A DNA stretch of 64,000 bases from Streptomyces echinoruber. Lineage in GTDB: Bacteria; Actinomycetota; Actinomycetes; Streptomycetales; Streptomycetaceae. Below the pieces are notes generated by a model. It saw only the letters and a list, made by a program, of their open reading frames with translations. It was not told where the DNA came from and searched no databases. Shown here piece by piece: positions 24,460-33,413 of this stretch. The stretch spans positions 1 through 64,000 of the forward strand of contig NZ_BMWH01000015.1 of assembly GCF_014651135.1 (NCBI RefSeq). The letters run 5' to 3'. How positions within the stretch are numbered: position 1 is the first letter of the stretch; each line of letters begins with the position of its first letter. A program made the position numbers and the translations under genes.

Positions 24460-25481
24460 ACGCGACGAGCACCACGCACACGAGGAGGGGGCCGAACGCC
24501 CGGGAGGTCGTCGTCACGGGCATCGGCTTGGCGCTGCCCGGAGTCGCGACGTACGGCGACCTCCTCGGACCGCTACCGGGGGAGGGCGGCTTCGACCCGG
24601 TCACCGGACTCACCGGACGCGAGCTGCGCCACAAGGACCGTGCCTCGCGGCTCGCCCTGCGCGCCGCTGAGTTCGCCCTCCACGACGCCGGTCTGACCGA
24701 CGCCGCCAGCATGTTCACGGGCGCGGCCGAGGCGACCGCCGTCGTGGTCAGCACCAACCTGGGCAACGCGGACAGCGTCTGCGAAGCCACCGACACCATC
24801 GCCCGAGCAGGAGTCATGGGCCTCAGCCCCTTGGGCCTGCCCCAGACCTCAAGCAACGTCATCGCCGGCTGGGTGGCCATCCGCTACCGTCTGCGCGGCC
24901 CCAACCTCACCGTCTGCAACGGCGCCACGAGCGGTCTGGATGCCCTGGCCTGGGCCCGGAACCTCATCGTGGCCGGGCGCGCCGACGCAGCCGTCGTCGT
25001 CGGCGTCGAACCCGCCAACGACGTGGTGACGAAGGTCTTCGGCGAGCAGTCCACCGACGCAGCGATTGCGGTCGTACTGGAACCCGCGGATGCAGCCGCC
25101 TCACGGGGCGCACGGCCACGCGCCACGATCACCGGCTACGCACGGGCCCGGAACCTCACCGCGGCGCTGGCCTCCACCGGCGTGACCGAGGAGGGGCCCG
25201 TCGGACTGTGGCTCGCGGACGAGGCGGGTGCCGCGGAGGCCGGGGCGGGACATCTGCTCGCAGCCCCGCGCCGGATCGACCTGGAATCCCAGCTCGGCCC
25301 GCTGTCCGGGGCGCTCGGCGTTCTGCAGTGCGCTGCTGCGGCTGCCCACCTGGAGAGCGGCGCCACCGGCAACGCCCTCGCCACGGCCGGCGGCCCACGC
25401 CACGACGCGACGGCCGCCCTGCTGTTGACCCCGTCGTCGGCCACTCGCCCATCCACGCAGGAACGAGGACAACACCCATGA
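24456..25481 (+). CDS. Ketosynthase-like protein without active-site Cys (CLF-like)
   Basis: 341 residues, ATG overlapping the KS stop by four bases. GPNLTVCNGATSGLDAL aligns with GPSxxxxTACxSG of FabF with Ala157 at the Cys position. The C-terminal G-H-T-L-G motif is replaced by LGPLSGALG, so both catalytic His are also lost. It is truncated relative to FabF. Position directly after a complete KS suggests a heterodimer partner, as chain-length factors are in type II PKS, though without the typical Gln in the active site. Confidence 0.8.
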   Translation: MNATSTTHTRRGPNAREVVVTGIGLALPGVATYGDLLGPLPGEGGFDPVTGLTGRELRHKDRASRLALRAAEFALHDAGLTDAASMFTGAAEATAVVVSTNLGNADSVCEATDTIARAGVMGLSPLGLPQTSSNVIAGWVAIRYRLRGPNLTVCNGATSGLDALAWARNLIVAGRADAAVVVGVEPANDVVTKVFGEQSTDAAIAVVLEPADAAASRGARPRATITGYARARNLTAALASTGVTEEGPVGLWLADEAGAAEAGAGHLLAAPRRIDLESQLGPLSGALGVLQCAAAAAHLESGATGNALATAGGPRHDATAALLLTPSSATRPSTQERGQHP

Positions 25482-26479
25482 CCACGACGAGCGTGACGAT
25501 CGAGGAGCTCCGCGCCCTGATAGCCGGCGTACTGGAGACCGAGCCCGAGGAGGTCACCGACGATGCGCACTTCGTCCACGAGCTCGACATCGACTCGCTG
25601 CTGATGCTGGAGGTCTCGACTCGCGTGGAGACCGCGTACGGCGTTCCGGAGAACGCCGTGGCCGCCAGCGGCGCCACCACGCTCACGGAGCTGCACGCCT
25701 TCCTCGCCTCGAAGCTCACCCGCGAGACGTCGCCTTCCCCGCTCATCCGGCCCAGGCCGCTGAGCGAACCAGCGGCGCGCCTGTTCCTGCTCCACCACGC
25801 CGGTGGCTCACACCTGCTCTACCGGGGCTGGACGGAGCACTTCCCCGAGGACTGGGAACTCTGCCTCCTGGAGGCCCCCGGCCGAGGCAACCTCCAGGCC
25901 CTGCCGCTGATCGACGACTGCGACCGGCTGGTCGACTACTTCCACACCGCCATCGCACCACTGCTCGACCGGCCCTTCGGGTTCTTCGGCCACAGCATGG
26001 GCGCACTGATCGCCTACCAGCTCACCCGCCGACTCCTGCGCCAGGGGGAACCGCTCCCCACCTGGCTGGGCGTGTCCGCCTACGGCGCCCCGCAAGGCGA
26101 AGCCGACGCCGCCAGCAGCCCTCACCTGATGGCCGATGACGAACTACGCACCTGGCTGCGGAGCGGCGGCGGCAGCCCCCCGCAGCTCCTCGACAACGAC
26201 GACGTCTGGCGCAAGTTCGCCCCGATGTTCCGCAGCGACTTCAAACTCGTGGACACCTGGACTCCACCCCGCAGCCCCGAGCCGCTGCCCGTTCCGCTGT
26301 CGGTATTCGCGGGCGTGCACGACAAGCTGATCGGCGAGGACCGGCTCCTTGCCTGGCAAGCGCTCACGACGAACTTCCGCGGACTCGAGAGGTACGAGGG
26401 CGACCACTTTTACCTGATGAACCACCAGCAGCCTCTCGCTGCCGCCATCACGGCCGCGATGCGCTCCGCCGCCCCGTGA
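25478..26479 (+). CDS. ACP-thioesterase didomain protein
   Basis: 333 residues, ATG overlapping the previous stop by four bases. Residues 1-80 form an ACP with Ser40 in ELDIDSLLMLE. Residues about 95-333 form a type II thioesterase: LFLLHHAGGS (oxyanion region), GHSMG with Ser173, and a late GDHFYL His. Fusion of ACP and editing-type thioesterase is unusual; it may be the release step for the chain built by the two KS proteins. It is the last gene of the operon. Confidence 0.85.
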   Translation: MTTTSVTIEELRALIAGVLETEPEEVTDDAHFVHELDIDSLLMLEVSTRVETAYGVPENAVAASGATTLTELHAFLASKLTRETSPSPLIRPRPLSEPAARLFLLHHAGGSHLLYRGWTEHFPEDWELCLLEAPGRGNLQALPLIDDCDRLVDYFHTAIAPLLDRPFGFFGHSMGALIAYQLTRRLLRQGEPLPTWLGVSAYGAPQGEADAASSPHLMADDELRTWLRSGGGSPPQLLDNDDVWRKFAPMFRSDFKLVDTWTPPRSPEPLPVPLSVFAGVHDKLIGEDRLLAWQALTTNFRGLERYEGDHFYLMNHQQPLAAAITAAMRSAAP

Positions 26480-26556
26480 GCTCGCTCTCACCACCACGCC
26501 ACCCGCCAGGTGATCAATCCCAAGGGGGTGCCCGCGGAGGGTGCGGGGGTGGTCCC

Positions 26557-26946
26557 TCAGGCGTCGGGGTCGACTTCGGGATGCGTGAACCGCACGGGCT
26601 TGCCCAGCGACCGGGCGTAGGCGATCTCGGCTCGGGTGCTGTCTCCGATGTAGTCGCCGACCACGAGCACCTCATCAGCGAGCAGGATCTTCGACCGGTG
26701 CAGCTCGTCGAGCCGAACCTTCAGCGCCTCAGCCTCGACATGATCGGACCAAAGCTCGTGCGGCGACTTCAGGTCGCAACCCGGCTTGACGACAATCCGT
26801 CCAGCCATGGTCTCCCGCAGATCGGCCTCGGCCATCTCGGCCATGAAACGAGTAGAGCCGCAGATCGCGACGATATGCGGGAAGCTCAGCAGCTTCTTTG
26901 CATCAGCGAGCTTCTCCTCGGGGGTGATCAGCTGCGGGGACGACAC
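26557..26946 (-). CDS. NDT-fold (nucleoside 2-deoxyribosyltransferase-like) protein
   Basis: 129 residues; GTG 26946 has AGGAGG five bases upstream and is preferred to longer alternatives. IVAICGSTRF (about 26-35), LADEVLVVGDYIGDSTRAEI and ARSLGKPVRF match the small NDT/DUF4406-like group. The Glu in STRAEI is the candidate nucleophile. It is convergent with the operon that already encodes an NDT-like domain, so two proteins of this fold lie within 6 kb. Confidence 0.7.
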   Translation of the reverse strand: MSSPQLITPEEKLADAKKLLSFPHIVAICGSTRFMAEMAEADLRETMAGRIVVKPGCDLKSPHELWSDHVEAEALKVRLDELHRSKILLADEVLVVGDYIGDSTRAEIAYARSLGKPVRFTHPEVDPDA

Positions 26947-27304
26947 TGCTTCCTCCTGGCGGTCTGGCCCGAGGGGTGCTTGCGGAGACAAGAACGAAGG
27001 CGTCCAAGATCGCCTCACGACGAACATCATGGCCACCCTCGCGCCAGCACTCTATGCGACGAGCACCCCGACCTGGTGCCGTGGCGCCCGCCGGTCGGCC
27101 TTACGCCCCGCCTGAGCGAGATCGAACTGATCACCCTCCATGAAAAGCCGGCGTCGCTTACCGCGTTCACCCCCTCGATCAGCCGAGTCACGCGCCCAGG
27201 GGGCGCGGTGTCGACTTGGTCGGCCGGTCCCCTTCCGGCAGCTGGTGGAGGTGCCGGATCGGGCTCGGGTACTGCGACAACTCGAACGAGGGAGGCGCAA
27301 CCAG
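26947..27304 (+). other. Intergenic stretch holding an IS remnant
   Basis: 358 bases between divergent genes. Its middle (27029-27143) is a transposase fragment, listed separately. The rest is non-coding, with the promoter and SD (GGGAGG) of the next gene at the right end. Confidence 0.5.
27029..27143 (+). pseudogene. N-terminal remnant of an IS4/IS982-type transposase
   Basis: MATLAPALY in one frame continues, after a frameshift near 27055, as CDEHPDLVPWRPPVGLTPRL and SEIELITL in the next. This is the N-terminal signature of a family of Streptomyces transposases (xxPWRPxxGxxPxLSxAELxTL). The DDE domain is absent. It marks past IS insertion inside the island. Confidence 0.7.
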
Positions 27305-27670
27305 ATGACCGCCTTGACGGAGCGTCCGTCGGCGATCTTGCAGCCCCGCTGCACCCGGCGTGGCCCGCCGCAGTTCGCTGAGCACCTGGTGGCCACGGTC
27401 CGGGCCTGGGACCGTCATGTGCGCGCCGAGGACAACCGCCAGTACGTCGATCCGATCCTGACGGTCCATCCGGCCGGCAGGCCCGACGAGCAGGTGCCTC
27501 CAGGCGACCTCCTGGACAAGGAACATGGCCGCCTGGTGATCCGGTGGCCCGGACGTGAGGCCCAGCGGGTCGCGCTCGGCCAGCTGCTGCAGAGGTGTCC
27601 ACCCCACGTTCACCCCGCCATCGCCCGCCGGGCCGAGTACCTCACCGGCACCCCCGTGGCCGAGTCCTGA
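27305..27670 (+). CDS. Hypothetical protein
   Basis: 121 residues; ATG with GGGAGG nine bases upstream. The sequence is rich in Arg/His/Pro (RGPPQFAEHLVATVRAWDRH) with no motif I recognise, no signal peptide and no membrane segment. It precedes the kinase-like gene by 67 bases in the same direction, so the two may be co-transcribed. Confidence 0.6.
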   Translation: MTALTERPSAILQPRCTRRGPPQFAEHLVATVRAWDRHVRAEDNRQYVDPILTVHPAGRPDEQVPPGDLLDKEHGRLVIRWPGREAQRVALGQLLQRCPPHVHPAIARRAEYLTGTPVAES

Positions 27671-27737
27671 TCGACCCGACCACCTACCGCCCGCTCATCA
27701 TCTGACCATTACCGCTGTGCGCTTCGACGAGGAGACC

Positions 27738-28838
27738 ATGTCCACCGCATCTCACCAGCCCGCCACCAAGCCCGTCGCCGCGCCGTCCACACCCGGCCGC
27801 ACTGCGGAGGGGGAGCAGCTCATGGCGATCGCCGACACGCTGGTGCTCGCGTACGGACTGCACCCGGCAGAAATAGCGCGAATCCCGGAGGGCACCTCGA
27901 CGGACAACTTCGCGGTAGTGGACCAGACGGGCCGTCGGCACTTCGTCAAGGTCTATCGCACTCGAGATAACTTGGCTCTGGAGCGGACGTCGGTTGAACT
28001 GTCCGAGTACGCCGCCGACGGAGGTGTCGCGACCGCACGGGCAACCCGCACGCGCGAGCACGAACTCATCGCGACCCATGGCCGCCTGCCGATGTCACTG
28101 TGGTCGTACGTGCCACACACCGAGACTGCCGAGGGCACCCTGACCGGTGCGCGTTGGGCAGCGGCCGGCGCTGCGATGGGCCGTCTCCACAGCCGACTCG
28201 CCACTCACCCCGCCGCCACGCCCACCCTGGAACCTGGTGCCGCGGTGTGCGACGTGGCCGCCGCACGTGACCGCTTCGAGAGACTGATTCTCGCGTTCCA
28301 GAACATGCCCAGGCTCGGGGAGTTCGAGACATGGGCGCTGCAGGCGGCGCGTGAGCGGCAAGCCGTCTTGGGGGACGTCGAGCGCATCCTCGCTTCGCTT
28401 CCACAGCTGACGGTCCAGGTCATGCACGGCGACATGGCCGGTCCCAACGTCCTGCTGAAGAAGGACGATGTCGCCGCGTTCGTGGACTTCGGACCACCCA
28501 CACCTGGGTACCTCGCCTGGGAGATCGTGCGTCTTGGCTGTGACCCCAAGAGCTGTGTGGCCAACGGTGGTGAGAGGTGGCTCAAGGGATACACCGATCT
28601 TGCCCTCGCCTATCGAGACGCCAACCCCAAGGCGCCCGTGGACGACCTTTTGTCCTCGCTTCGTGTCGGCTGTGCAGCCATGCTCTGCGCGGCCTTTCCG
28701 TTGTCGGCACCAGTGGAACGACCGCACCTCGTCGACGCCGCACTTGAGTCCTACGCGCGGGCACGGCATGAGGCAGCTCTGATGCTGCTGGACCGGCTAC
28801 CTGTCTTGGAGGAGGCCCTGCGTGACACTCTTCGCTGA
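27738..28838 (+). CDS. Aminoglycoside-phosphotransferase-fold kinase
   Basis: 366 residues from ATG 27738 (GAGGAG upstream). Kinase-like features: RRHFVKVYR (ATP-binding Lys, about 74), VMHGDMAGPNVLL (catalytic HGD...N, about 235) and VAAFVDFGPP (metal-binding Asp). The APH family phosphorylates small molecules such as antibiotics, choline or homoserine; the substrate here is unknown. Adjacent biosynthesis genes make a resistance or tailoring role possible. A strong hairpin follows. Confidence 0.8.
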   Translation: MSTASHQPATKPVAAPSTPGRTAEGEQLMAIADTLVLAYGLHPAEIARIPEGTSTDNFAVVDQTGRRHFVKVYRTRDNLALERTSVELSEYAADGGVATARATRTREHELIATHGRLPMSLWSYVPHTETAEGTLTGARWAAAGAAMGRLHSRLATHPAATPTLEPGAAVCDVAAARDRFERLILAFQNMPRLGEFETWALQAARERQAVLGDVERILASLPQLTVQVMHGDMAGPNVLLKKDDVAAFVDFGPPTPGYLAWEIVRLGCDPKSCVANGGERWLKGYTDLALAYRDANPKAPVDDLLSSLRVGCAAMLCAAFPLSAPVERPHLVDAALESYARARHEAALMLLDRLPVLEEALRDTLR

Positions 28839-28876
28839 GTTCATGACCCTCACGGCCGGCATAACTCACGCAAGCC

Positions 28877-28913
28877 GCAGGCCCGGACAGCGAACTCGAC
28901 TGTCCGGGCCTGC
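28877..28913 (+). terminator. Perfect hairpin terminator
   Basis: Arms GCAGGCCCGGACAG and CTGTCCGGGCCTGC flank a nine-base loop, 38 bases after the kinase stop codon. It should end the transcript of the kinase gene. Confidence 0.8.
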
Positions 28914-29126
28914 TGTAGCAGCAGGACGCTCAGGGCCGGCCGAGGGCGCGGAGGCCTGCGCGCGGTGCTCGCTCATCACGCGATCTTCGCCTTCAACCGT
29001 GCTGGAGTGCCTGCCGTCGAGCAGGCCGCTACCGCGTGGCTTGGCTGTCAAGTTGCCTTCCCCGAAAGGGGTGCGGCCGACGTGCCTACCCACAAGTCCA
29101 CTTCCCAGGAACCTAACCTGACACCA

Positions 29127-30363
29127 ATGGAGACGACCCTGAATTCCGTCACTGACCCCGCCGAACTGCGCGAAGCGCTCGTGAACCGCCTCATCGAAAG
29201 CGGCCACCTGCGCACTCCCGAGGTCATCGCCGCCTTCCGGGCCACCGAGCGCCACCAGTTCCTCCCCGGCGTCAACCTTCAGACCGCGTACCTCAACGAC
29301 GCCGTGCCCATCAAGCACGACGAGACCGGCGAGATGATCTCCTGCATCTCGGCACCCAATATCGTCGCCATCCAGTTGGAGCAGATGGGGGCCCAGCCCG
29401 GCCACAGGGTCCTGGAAGCCGGGGCAGCTACCGGCTACAACGCGGCGCTGCTCGGACACCTCGTGGCCCCCGGCGGGCACGTGTGGAATGGACGTCGACC
29501 AGGACCTCATCGACGGCGCCCAGAAGAACCTCGCGCAGGCCGGGGCCACGAACGTGACCGCGGTGCTGGGCGACGGTGCGGCCGGCCTTCCCGAGCACGC
29601 TCCATTCGACCGCATTCAGTTCACGGTTGGTGCCGGCGATGTTCCGGTGAGGATTCTCGACCAGCTCGCCCCCGGCGGACGACTCGTCCTCCCGATGCGT
29701 ATCCGGGGCAGCATCTCGCGGTCTTTCGCCTTCGAGCGGGACGGTGACACCTGGAAGACGGTCTCCTGTGAGATGGCGACCTTCGTACCTCTGCGCAAGG
29801 GCGTCTGCGACGACATCTACACCCTCGTCCGCCATGAGGGGGAGGGCAACGTCCACCTGGAGACCTTCAGCGAGCAGGAGGTGGACCGCGAGGCGATGCG
29901 CACCGTCCTGGATCAGCCTCAGGCCACGGTCTACACCGACGTGAAGTTCCGCAAGGGCGACCCTTGGGAGTGGCTGTACCTGTACTTGGCCTCGGTGCTG
30001 CCCAACGGCCTGTCCCGCATGCCCGGTGCACGCCCCGGCTTCAACCCACACTTCGGCTGGGGCTCCATGGCCGCGCTCGACGGCGACACCCTGGCCTACC
30101 TGACCGTCCGCGAGGGCGAGGACGAGCAGGGCAAGTACTGGCAGATCGGCGTCATCGGCCACGGCTCGCGAGCCGCAGAACTCACCGATCAGGTCGCGAC
30201 TGAGATCGGCGAGTGGCACCACGGCTGGGGCAACGACGCGCCGGAGCCGGTATTCCGCATGGCCGTCGGCGATGCGCGCACCCAACTGACCGCTGCCGAC
30301 CCGCGCTTCGTCATCGACAAGAAGTACAGCCGTCTCGTCGTTGACTGGCCGCGTAAGGGCTGA
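29127..30363 (+). pseudogene. PCMT-type methyltransferase of FxLD/RiPP type, frameshifted
   Basis: The first frame (from ATG 29127) reads RTPEVIAAFRATERHQFLPG and VLEAGAATGYNAALLGHLVA, then breaks at about 29486. A second frame continues DVDQDLIDGAQKNLAQAG to the stop at 30363. Together they form a protein-L-isoaspartate-methyltransferase-like enzyme with a C-terminal extension (about 410 residues), as in the FxLD-system methyltransferases of lanthipeptide-like clusters. No FxLD precursor peptide or dehydratase is visible nearby. It is broken by a real frameshift or by an assembly error of one or two bases. Confidence 0.65.
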
Positions 30364-30367
30364 GCCG

Positions 30368-31537
30368 ATGATCCCCTCGATAGCCAGCCGCATCCCGCTG
30401 GTCCGCCGAGCCAAGAAGCCGGCGCTGCCGCTGGACGACCGCATCACCCTTCTTGACCGGCTGGCTGTCGAGCCCGCTGGTGCGAGCCACCGCGATCTGG
30501 TGGCCCGCGCCTGCGGGGTCCTCAACTACGCCGCGCTGATCGCCTCCGACGTCGGGATGCCCGACCTCGCGGCCGACCTGTCCTGGAGACAGCACGGGGT
30601 ATTCGCCGAAGCCGGGAACCTCTCGGGGGACATCACCGTGATGTCGCTCATGCCCTTGATCAACATCTCCCGGCTACTGACCCGCGAGGGCGACGGCGAA
30701 GCCGCCTACGACGTACTCACGCGGCTGTACCGAGCCGCACAGAAGCGCAGCACGGCCGAGGTCCGCGGCCACACCGTCGATCTGTCGAAGTTGATCGACA
30801 CCGAGGCAGACCACCGGAGGATTTGCCAGGAGCTGTGGGTCACCGTGCTCGTGGACGGCGCCAGGGCCCTGGCACGGATCGGCCGCTGGACAGAAGCCGC
30901 GGAAGCCCTGACCGCGCACCGCGGCGTCGGCAACCGACTCCTCGACGGACGCCAAATCCAGATCATGTCGCTGATGGAACGCGGCCTCGACCAGCAGGCC
31001 CGCGACACCATCGAGGCAACCACTCCCAAGGAACCATGGGAGAACACCGTCGCGGCCTTCCTGTGTATCTACTGCCGGCCTGCGGCCGACCCCGTGCCAG
31101 AGGCGGAGCTGGACCTCGCCCTGCAGGGGGCGCTCGCGTTGATCACGTCGCCCGACCCCGAGGTCACGGCGTTCCAGGCCCGAGTGGGACTGACCGCGCT
31201 TGAACTGGCTCCCGACCACACCAGTCCCCACGCCGCACGCCTCCGCGACGCCCTCGCCGATGTGGCCAGCCACGACGCCTACGCTGCCCGCGAAGTCCTG
31301 GACCACCACGCGACCCGCCCCCACCTGACCGACGATCAGAGACACCGCCTCGATGTTCTACTCACCGCATCGGGACTCGGCGCAGGAAACCTACCCCAAG
31401 CTCACATGCATGCCCTCTCCGAAGCCGTGGACAAAGCCGAAGCTGCGCTCCGCGAACTTCTGAACGGGCAAGAGACAGCCGGTGTAACGCCTTCCGCGGT
31501 CACACCATCCATAGGAGCGCGTCACCAAGCTCGCTGA
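30368..31537 (+). CDS. TPR-like hypothetical protein
   Basis: 389 residues, ATG 30368 just after the methyltransferase stop, so probably co-transcribed. The protein is all-helical with repeated Ala/Leu motifs (LSWRQHGVFAEAGNLSGD, LTRLYRAAQKR, LWVTVLVDGARALARIGRW) as in regulators' TPR-like domains, but no DNA-binding domain is present. Function is unknown; similar helical proteins occur near FxLD/XRE gene sets in Streptomyces, which I recall only in general. Confidence 0.6.
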   Translation: MIPSIASRIPLVRRAKKPALPLDDRITLLDRLAVEPAGASHRDLVARACGVLNYAALIASDVGMPDLAADLSWRQHGVFAEAGNLSGDITVMSLMPLINISRLLTREGDGEAAYDVLTRLYRAAQKRSTAEVRGHTVDLSKLIDTEADHRRICQELWVTVLVDGARALARIGRWTEAAEALTAHRGVGNRLLDGRQIQIMSLMERGLDQQARDTIEATTPKEPWENTVAAFLCIYCRPAADPVPEAELDLALQGALALITSPDPEVTAFQARVGLTALELAPDHTSPHAARLRDALADVASHDAYAAREVLDHHATRPHLTDDQRHRLDVLLTASGLGAGNLPQAHMHALSEAVDKAEAALRELLNGQETAGVTPSAVTPSIGARHQAR

Positions 31538-31574
31538 TCTCCGTGGTGAGCGTGACCTGTAACAGATCAAGGCC

Positions 31575-31616
31575 GTTGACGTTCGGGGAGTAAAGGGGGT
31601 TGCGCCTTACGTCAAC
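31575..31616. promoter_or_regulatory. Inverted repeat GTTGACGT...ACGTCAAC
   Basis: Perfect eight-base arms are 26 bases apart in the 265-base gap before the next methyltransferase gene. The spacing of about three helical turns between arm starts suits a dimeric operator. Nothing else is supported in this gap. Confidence 0.4.
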
Positions 31617-31802
31617 CCCGCAGCGCGCTCCGAAGGAACGGTGGCTACCGCGACAGCTCCCCTTTCGCTCGCCAACGGCCGGTCACACCTGCAGGAAAAC
31701 CTGCTCTCGTGGCTCCAGCCCGAAGTGACGGCTCCCCGCGGCTGATGGCTCGCCCGCCGGAGAGGAGGCAAGACCCGTCGGCCCGTCACGAGGAGGCACC
31801 CC

Positions 31803-32969
31803 GTGATCGATACCGCGCCCGAGCGGCGCGCCCTCGCTGATCGGCTGGAGAAAGCCGGCGTTCTCAAGACGCCCGGCTGGCGAGCCGCAGTGGAGGCCGT
31901 GCCGCGTGAGATGTTCCTTCACCCCGGTGTCTTCCTGCCCGTGAGCGGTGGCCGCTGGCGCCCGGTCACAGCAGTCGGAACCGACCCGGCGGAGTGGGTG
32001 CGGATCGCCTACAGCGATCAGTCCCTCACCACCCAGCTCGACGGACACCTCACCGCTGACCAGGTGAGCGACCTCGTGACGGGCGTACCCACGTCCTCGT
32101 CCACCACGCCGATCACGGTCGTAGACATGATCGAGAGCTTGGACGTGGAGGACGGGCACCACGTACTGGAGATCGGCACGGGAACCGGCTACTCCTCCGC
32201 CCTGATGTGCCATCGTCTCGGCGAGGACAACGTGACCACGGTCGAGGTGGACCCTGACGTGGCCGCGCGTGCGGATGCGGCACTGGAAGCCGCCGGATTC
32301 TCGACATGGACCGTGACCGGCGACGGACTGCTCGGACACCCCCACCGGGCTCCCTACGACCGAGTGGTGGCGACGTGCGCTGTTCGCCGCATCCCCTACA
32401 CCTGGATCCGGCAGACGAAGCCCGGCGGGATCGTCCTGGCCACCATCGGCTCGTGGCCCTACGGCACGGGACTGGCGAAGGTCACCGTGGGCGAGGACGG
32501 CACCGCGGAAGGCCAGATCATCAGCCGATCCTCGTTCATGCAGGCTCGTTCCCAAGCCGTAGTGCCACTCGCCGGCGATCTGTCCGCTCGGACCGCCTTC
32601 GCCGACAGCGAGCGCACGACCCTGCTGCCGCCGACCCTGCTGGACGAGTGGATGCCCGCCTTCCTCGCCCAACTCACCGCCCCCGATGCGCATCTCGTCC
32701 GCGCCACCACGAGTGAGGGGCTCGGCCTCCGGTATCTCTTCGCTCCCGAGCGCGAGTCGTTCGCCGAGTTCACCCCGGACGGCGACGGCTGGACCGTGCG
32801 GCAGGGAGGGCCGGCGGCCCTGTGGGACACCATCGAGAAGTCACTCGCCGCGTGGCGGGACGCGGGGAGTCCCGACATCACCGAGGTACGGCTCCAGATC
32901 ACCGACAGGTCCCACACGTACTGGATCGAAGGACGTCCTTCGCTGCGCTGGGAGCACCGCCTGGCCTGA
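31803..32969 (+). CDS. PCMT-type methyltransferase of ATP-grasp peptide (graspetide) type
   Basis: 388 residues, SD GAGGAGG before the GTG at 31803. VLEIGTGTGYSSALMCHRLG (about 120) is motif I, preceded by a YSDQSLTTQ-type segment and followed by a long C-terminal region. This fits the methyltransferases found with ATP-grasp peptide maturases, which methylate Asp and promote aspartimide formation in graspetides. No ATP-grasp ligase and no convincing precursor peptide is seen in this window, so the gene is an orphan here. Confidence 0.75.
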   Translation: MIDTAPERRALADRLEKAGVLKTPGWRAAVEAVPREMFLHPGVFLPVSGGRWRPVTAVGTDPAEWVRIAYSDQSLTTQLDGHLTADQVSDLVTGVPTSSSTTPITVVDMIESLDVEDGHHVLEIGTGTGYSSALMCHRLGEDNVTTVEVDPDVAARADAALEAAGFSTWTVTGDGLLGHPHRAPYDRVVATCAVRRIPYTWIRQTKPGGIVLATIGSWPYGTGLAKVTVGEDGTAEGQIISRSSFMQARSQAVVPLAGDLSARTAFADSERTTLLPPTLLDEWMPAFLAQLTAPDAHLVRATTSEGLGLRYLFAPERESFAEFTPDGDGWTVRQGGPAALWDTIEKSLAAWRDAGSPDITEVRLQITDRSHTYWIEGRPSLRWEHRLA

Positions 32970-33043
32970 GCGGCACCGGCTCGATCAGGCCCTCTGCCCC
33001 AGTACCCTCCTGGGAGGGCAGCCCCGGACCGTGAGGAAGAGGC

Positions 33044-33349
33044 ATGGACGACGAATCGCTGGCGGAGTGGGCGGAGCGCCGTGACGCGAAGATCGGGCGG
33101 CTCCGTGCGGTGCCCCTTGTCTCCGGTGACGGCCCCAGCGGCGCACATCTGCACCCGGAAGCCGCCCGTGCCATCCAGCGATGGAACGGTCATGCGTGGG
33201 AACCGTACGGCCTCGCGTCCAACTTGGCCGAAGCCAAGAGGATCATGTACCCCGAAGTCGACCAGCCCCAGGCGGTGCCGGCACCAGGGCACAGGCCACT
33301 CGGCGCGGGCACGGGAAAGCACAGGAAGCCGCCGACGAAGTCGGGCTGA
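33044..33349 (+). CDS. DUF6087-type small protein
   Basis: 101 residues, ATG with GAGGAAGAGGC upstream. LAEWAERRDAKIGRLRAVPL and AIQRWNGHAWEPYGLASNLA are characteristic of a small Streptomyces family I recall as DUF6087, of unknown function, often found near regulatory or graspetide-type genes. The tail is basic (GTGKHRKPPTK). Confidence 0.65.
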   Translation: MDDESLAEWAERRDAKIGRLRAVPLVSGDGPSGAHLHPEAARAIQRWNGHAWEPYGLASNLAEAKRIMYPEVDQPQAVPAPGHRPLGAGTGKHRKPPTKSG

Positions 33350-33381
33350 CGACCACGCTCCCTGTCGCCCCGCTCGTCCAC

Positions 33382-33413
33382 GCCCTGCCCCGTGGCGGAG
33401 GGGCGGGGTCTTT
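33382..33413 (+). terminator. Terminator at the right edge of the island
   Basis: GCCCTGCCCC and GGGGCGGGGT form a stem (one wobble) followed by CTTT, one of the few U-containing terminators here. It ends the last island gene. Confidence 0.6.

Noticed and set aside
31641..31745. 34-codon frame MATATAPLSLANGRSHLQEN as graspetide precursor before the methyltransferase
   Set aside because: Lacks the usual PFxLR-type leader and repeated Thr/Asp core; the SD spacing is poor. Chance frame.
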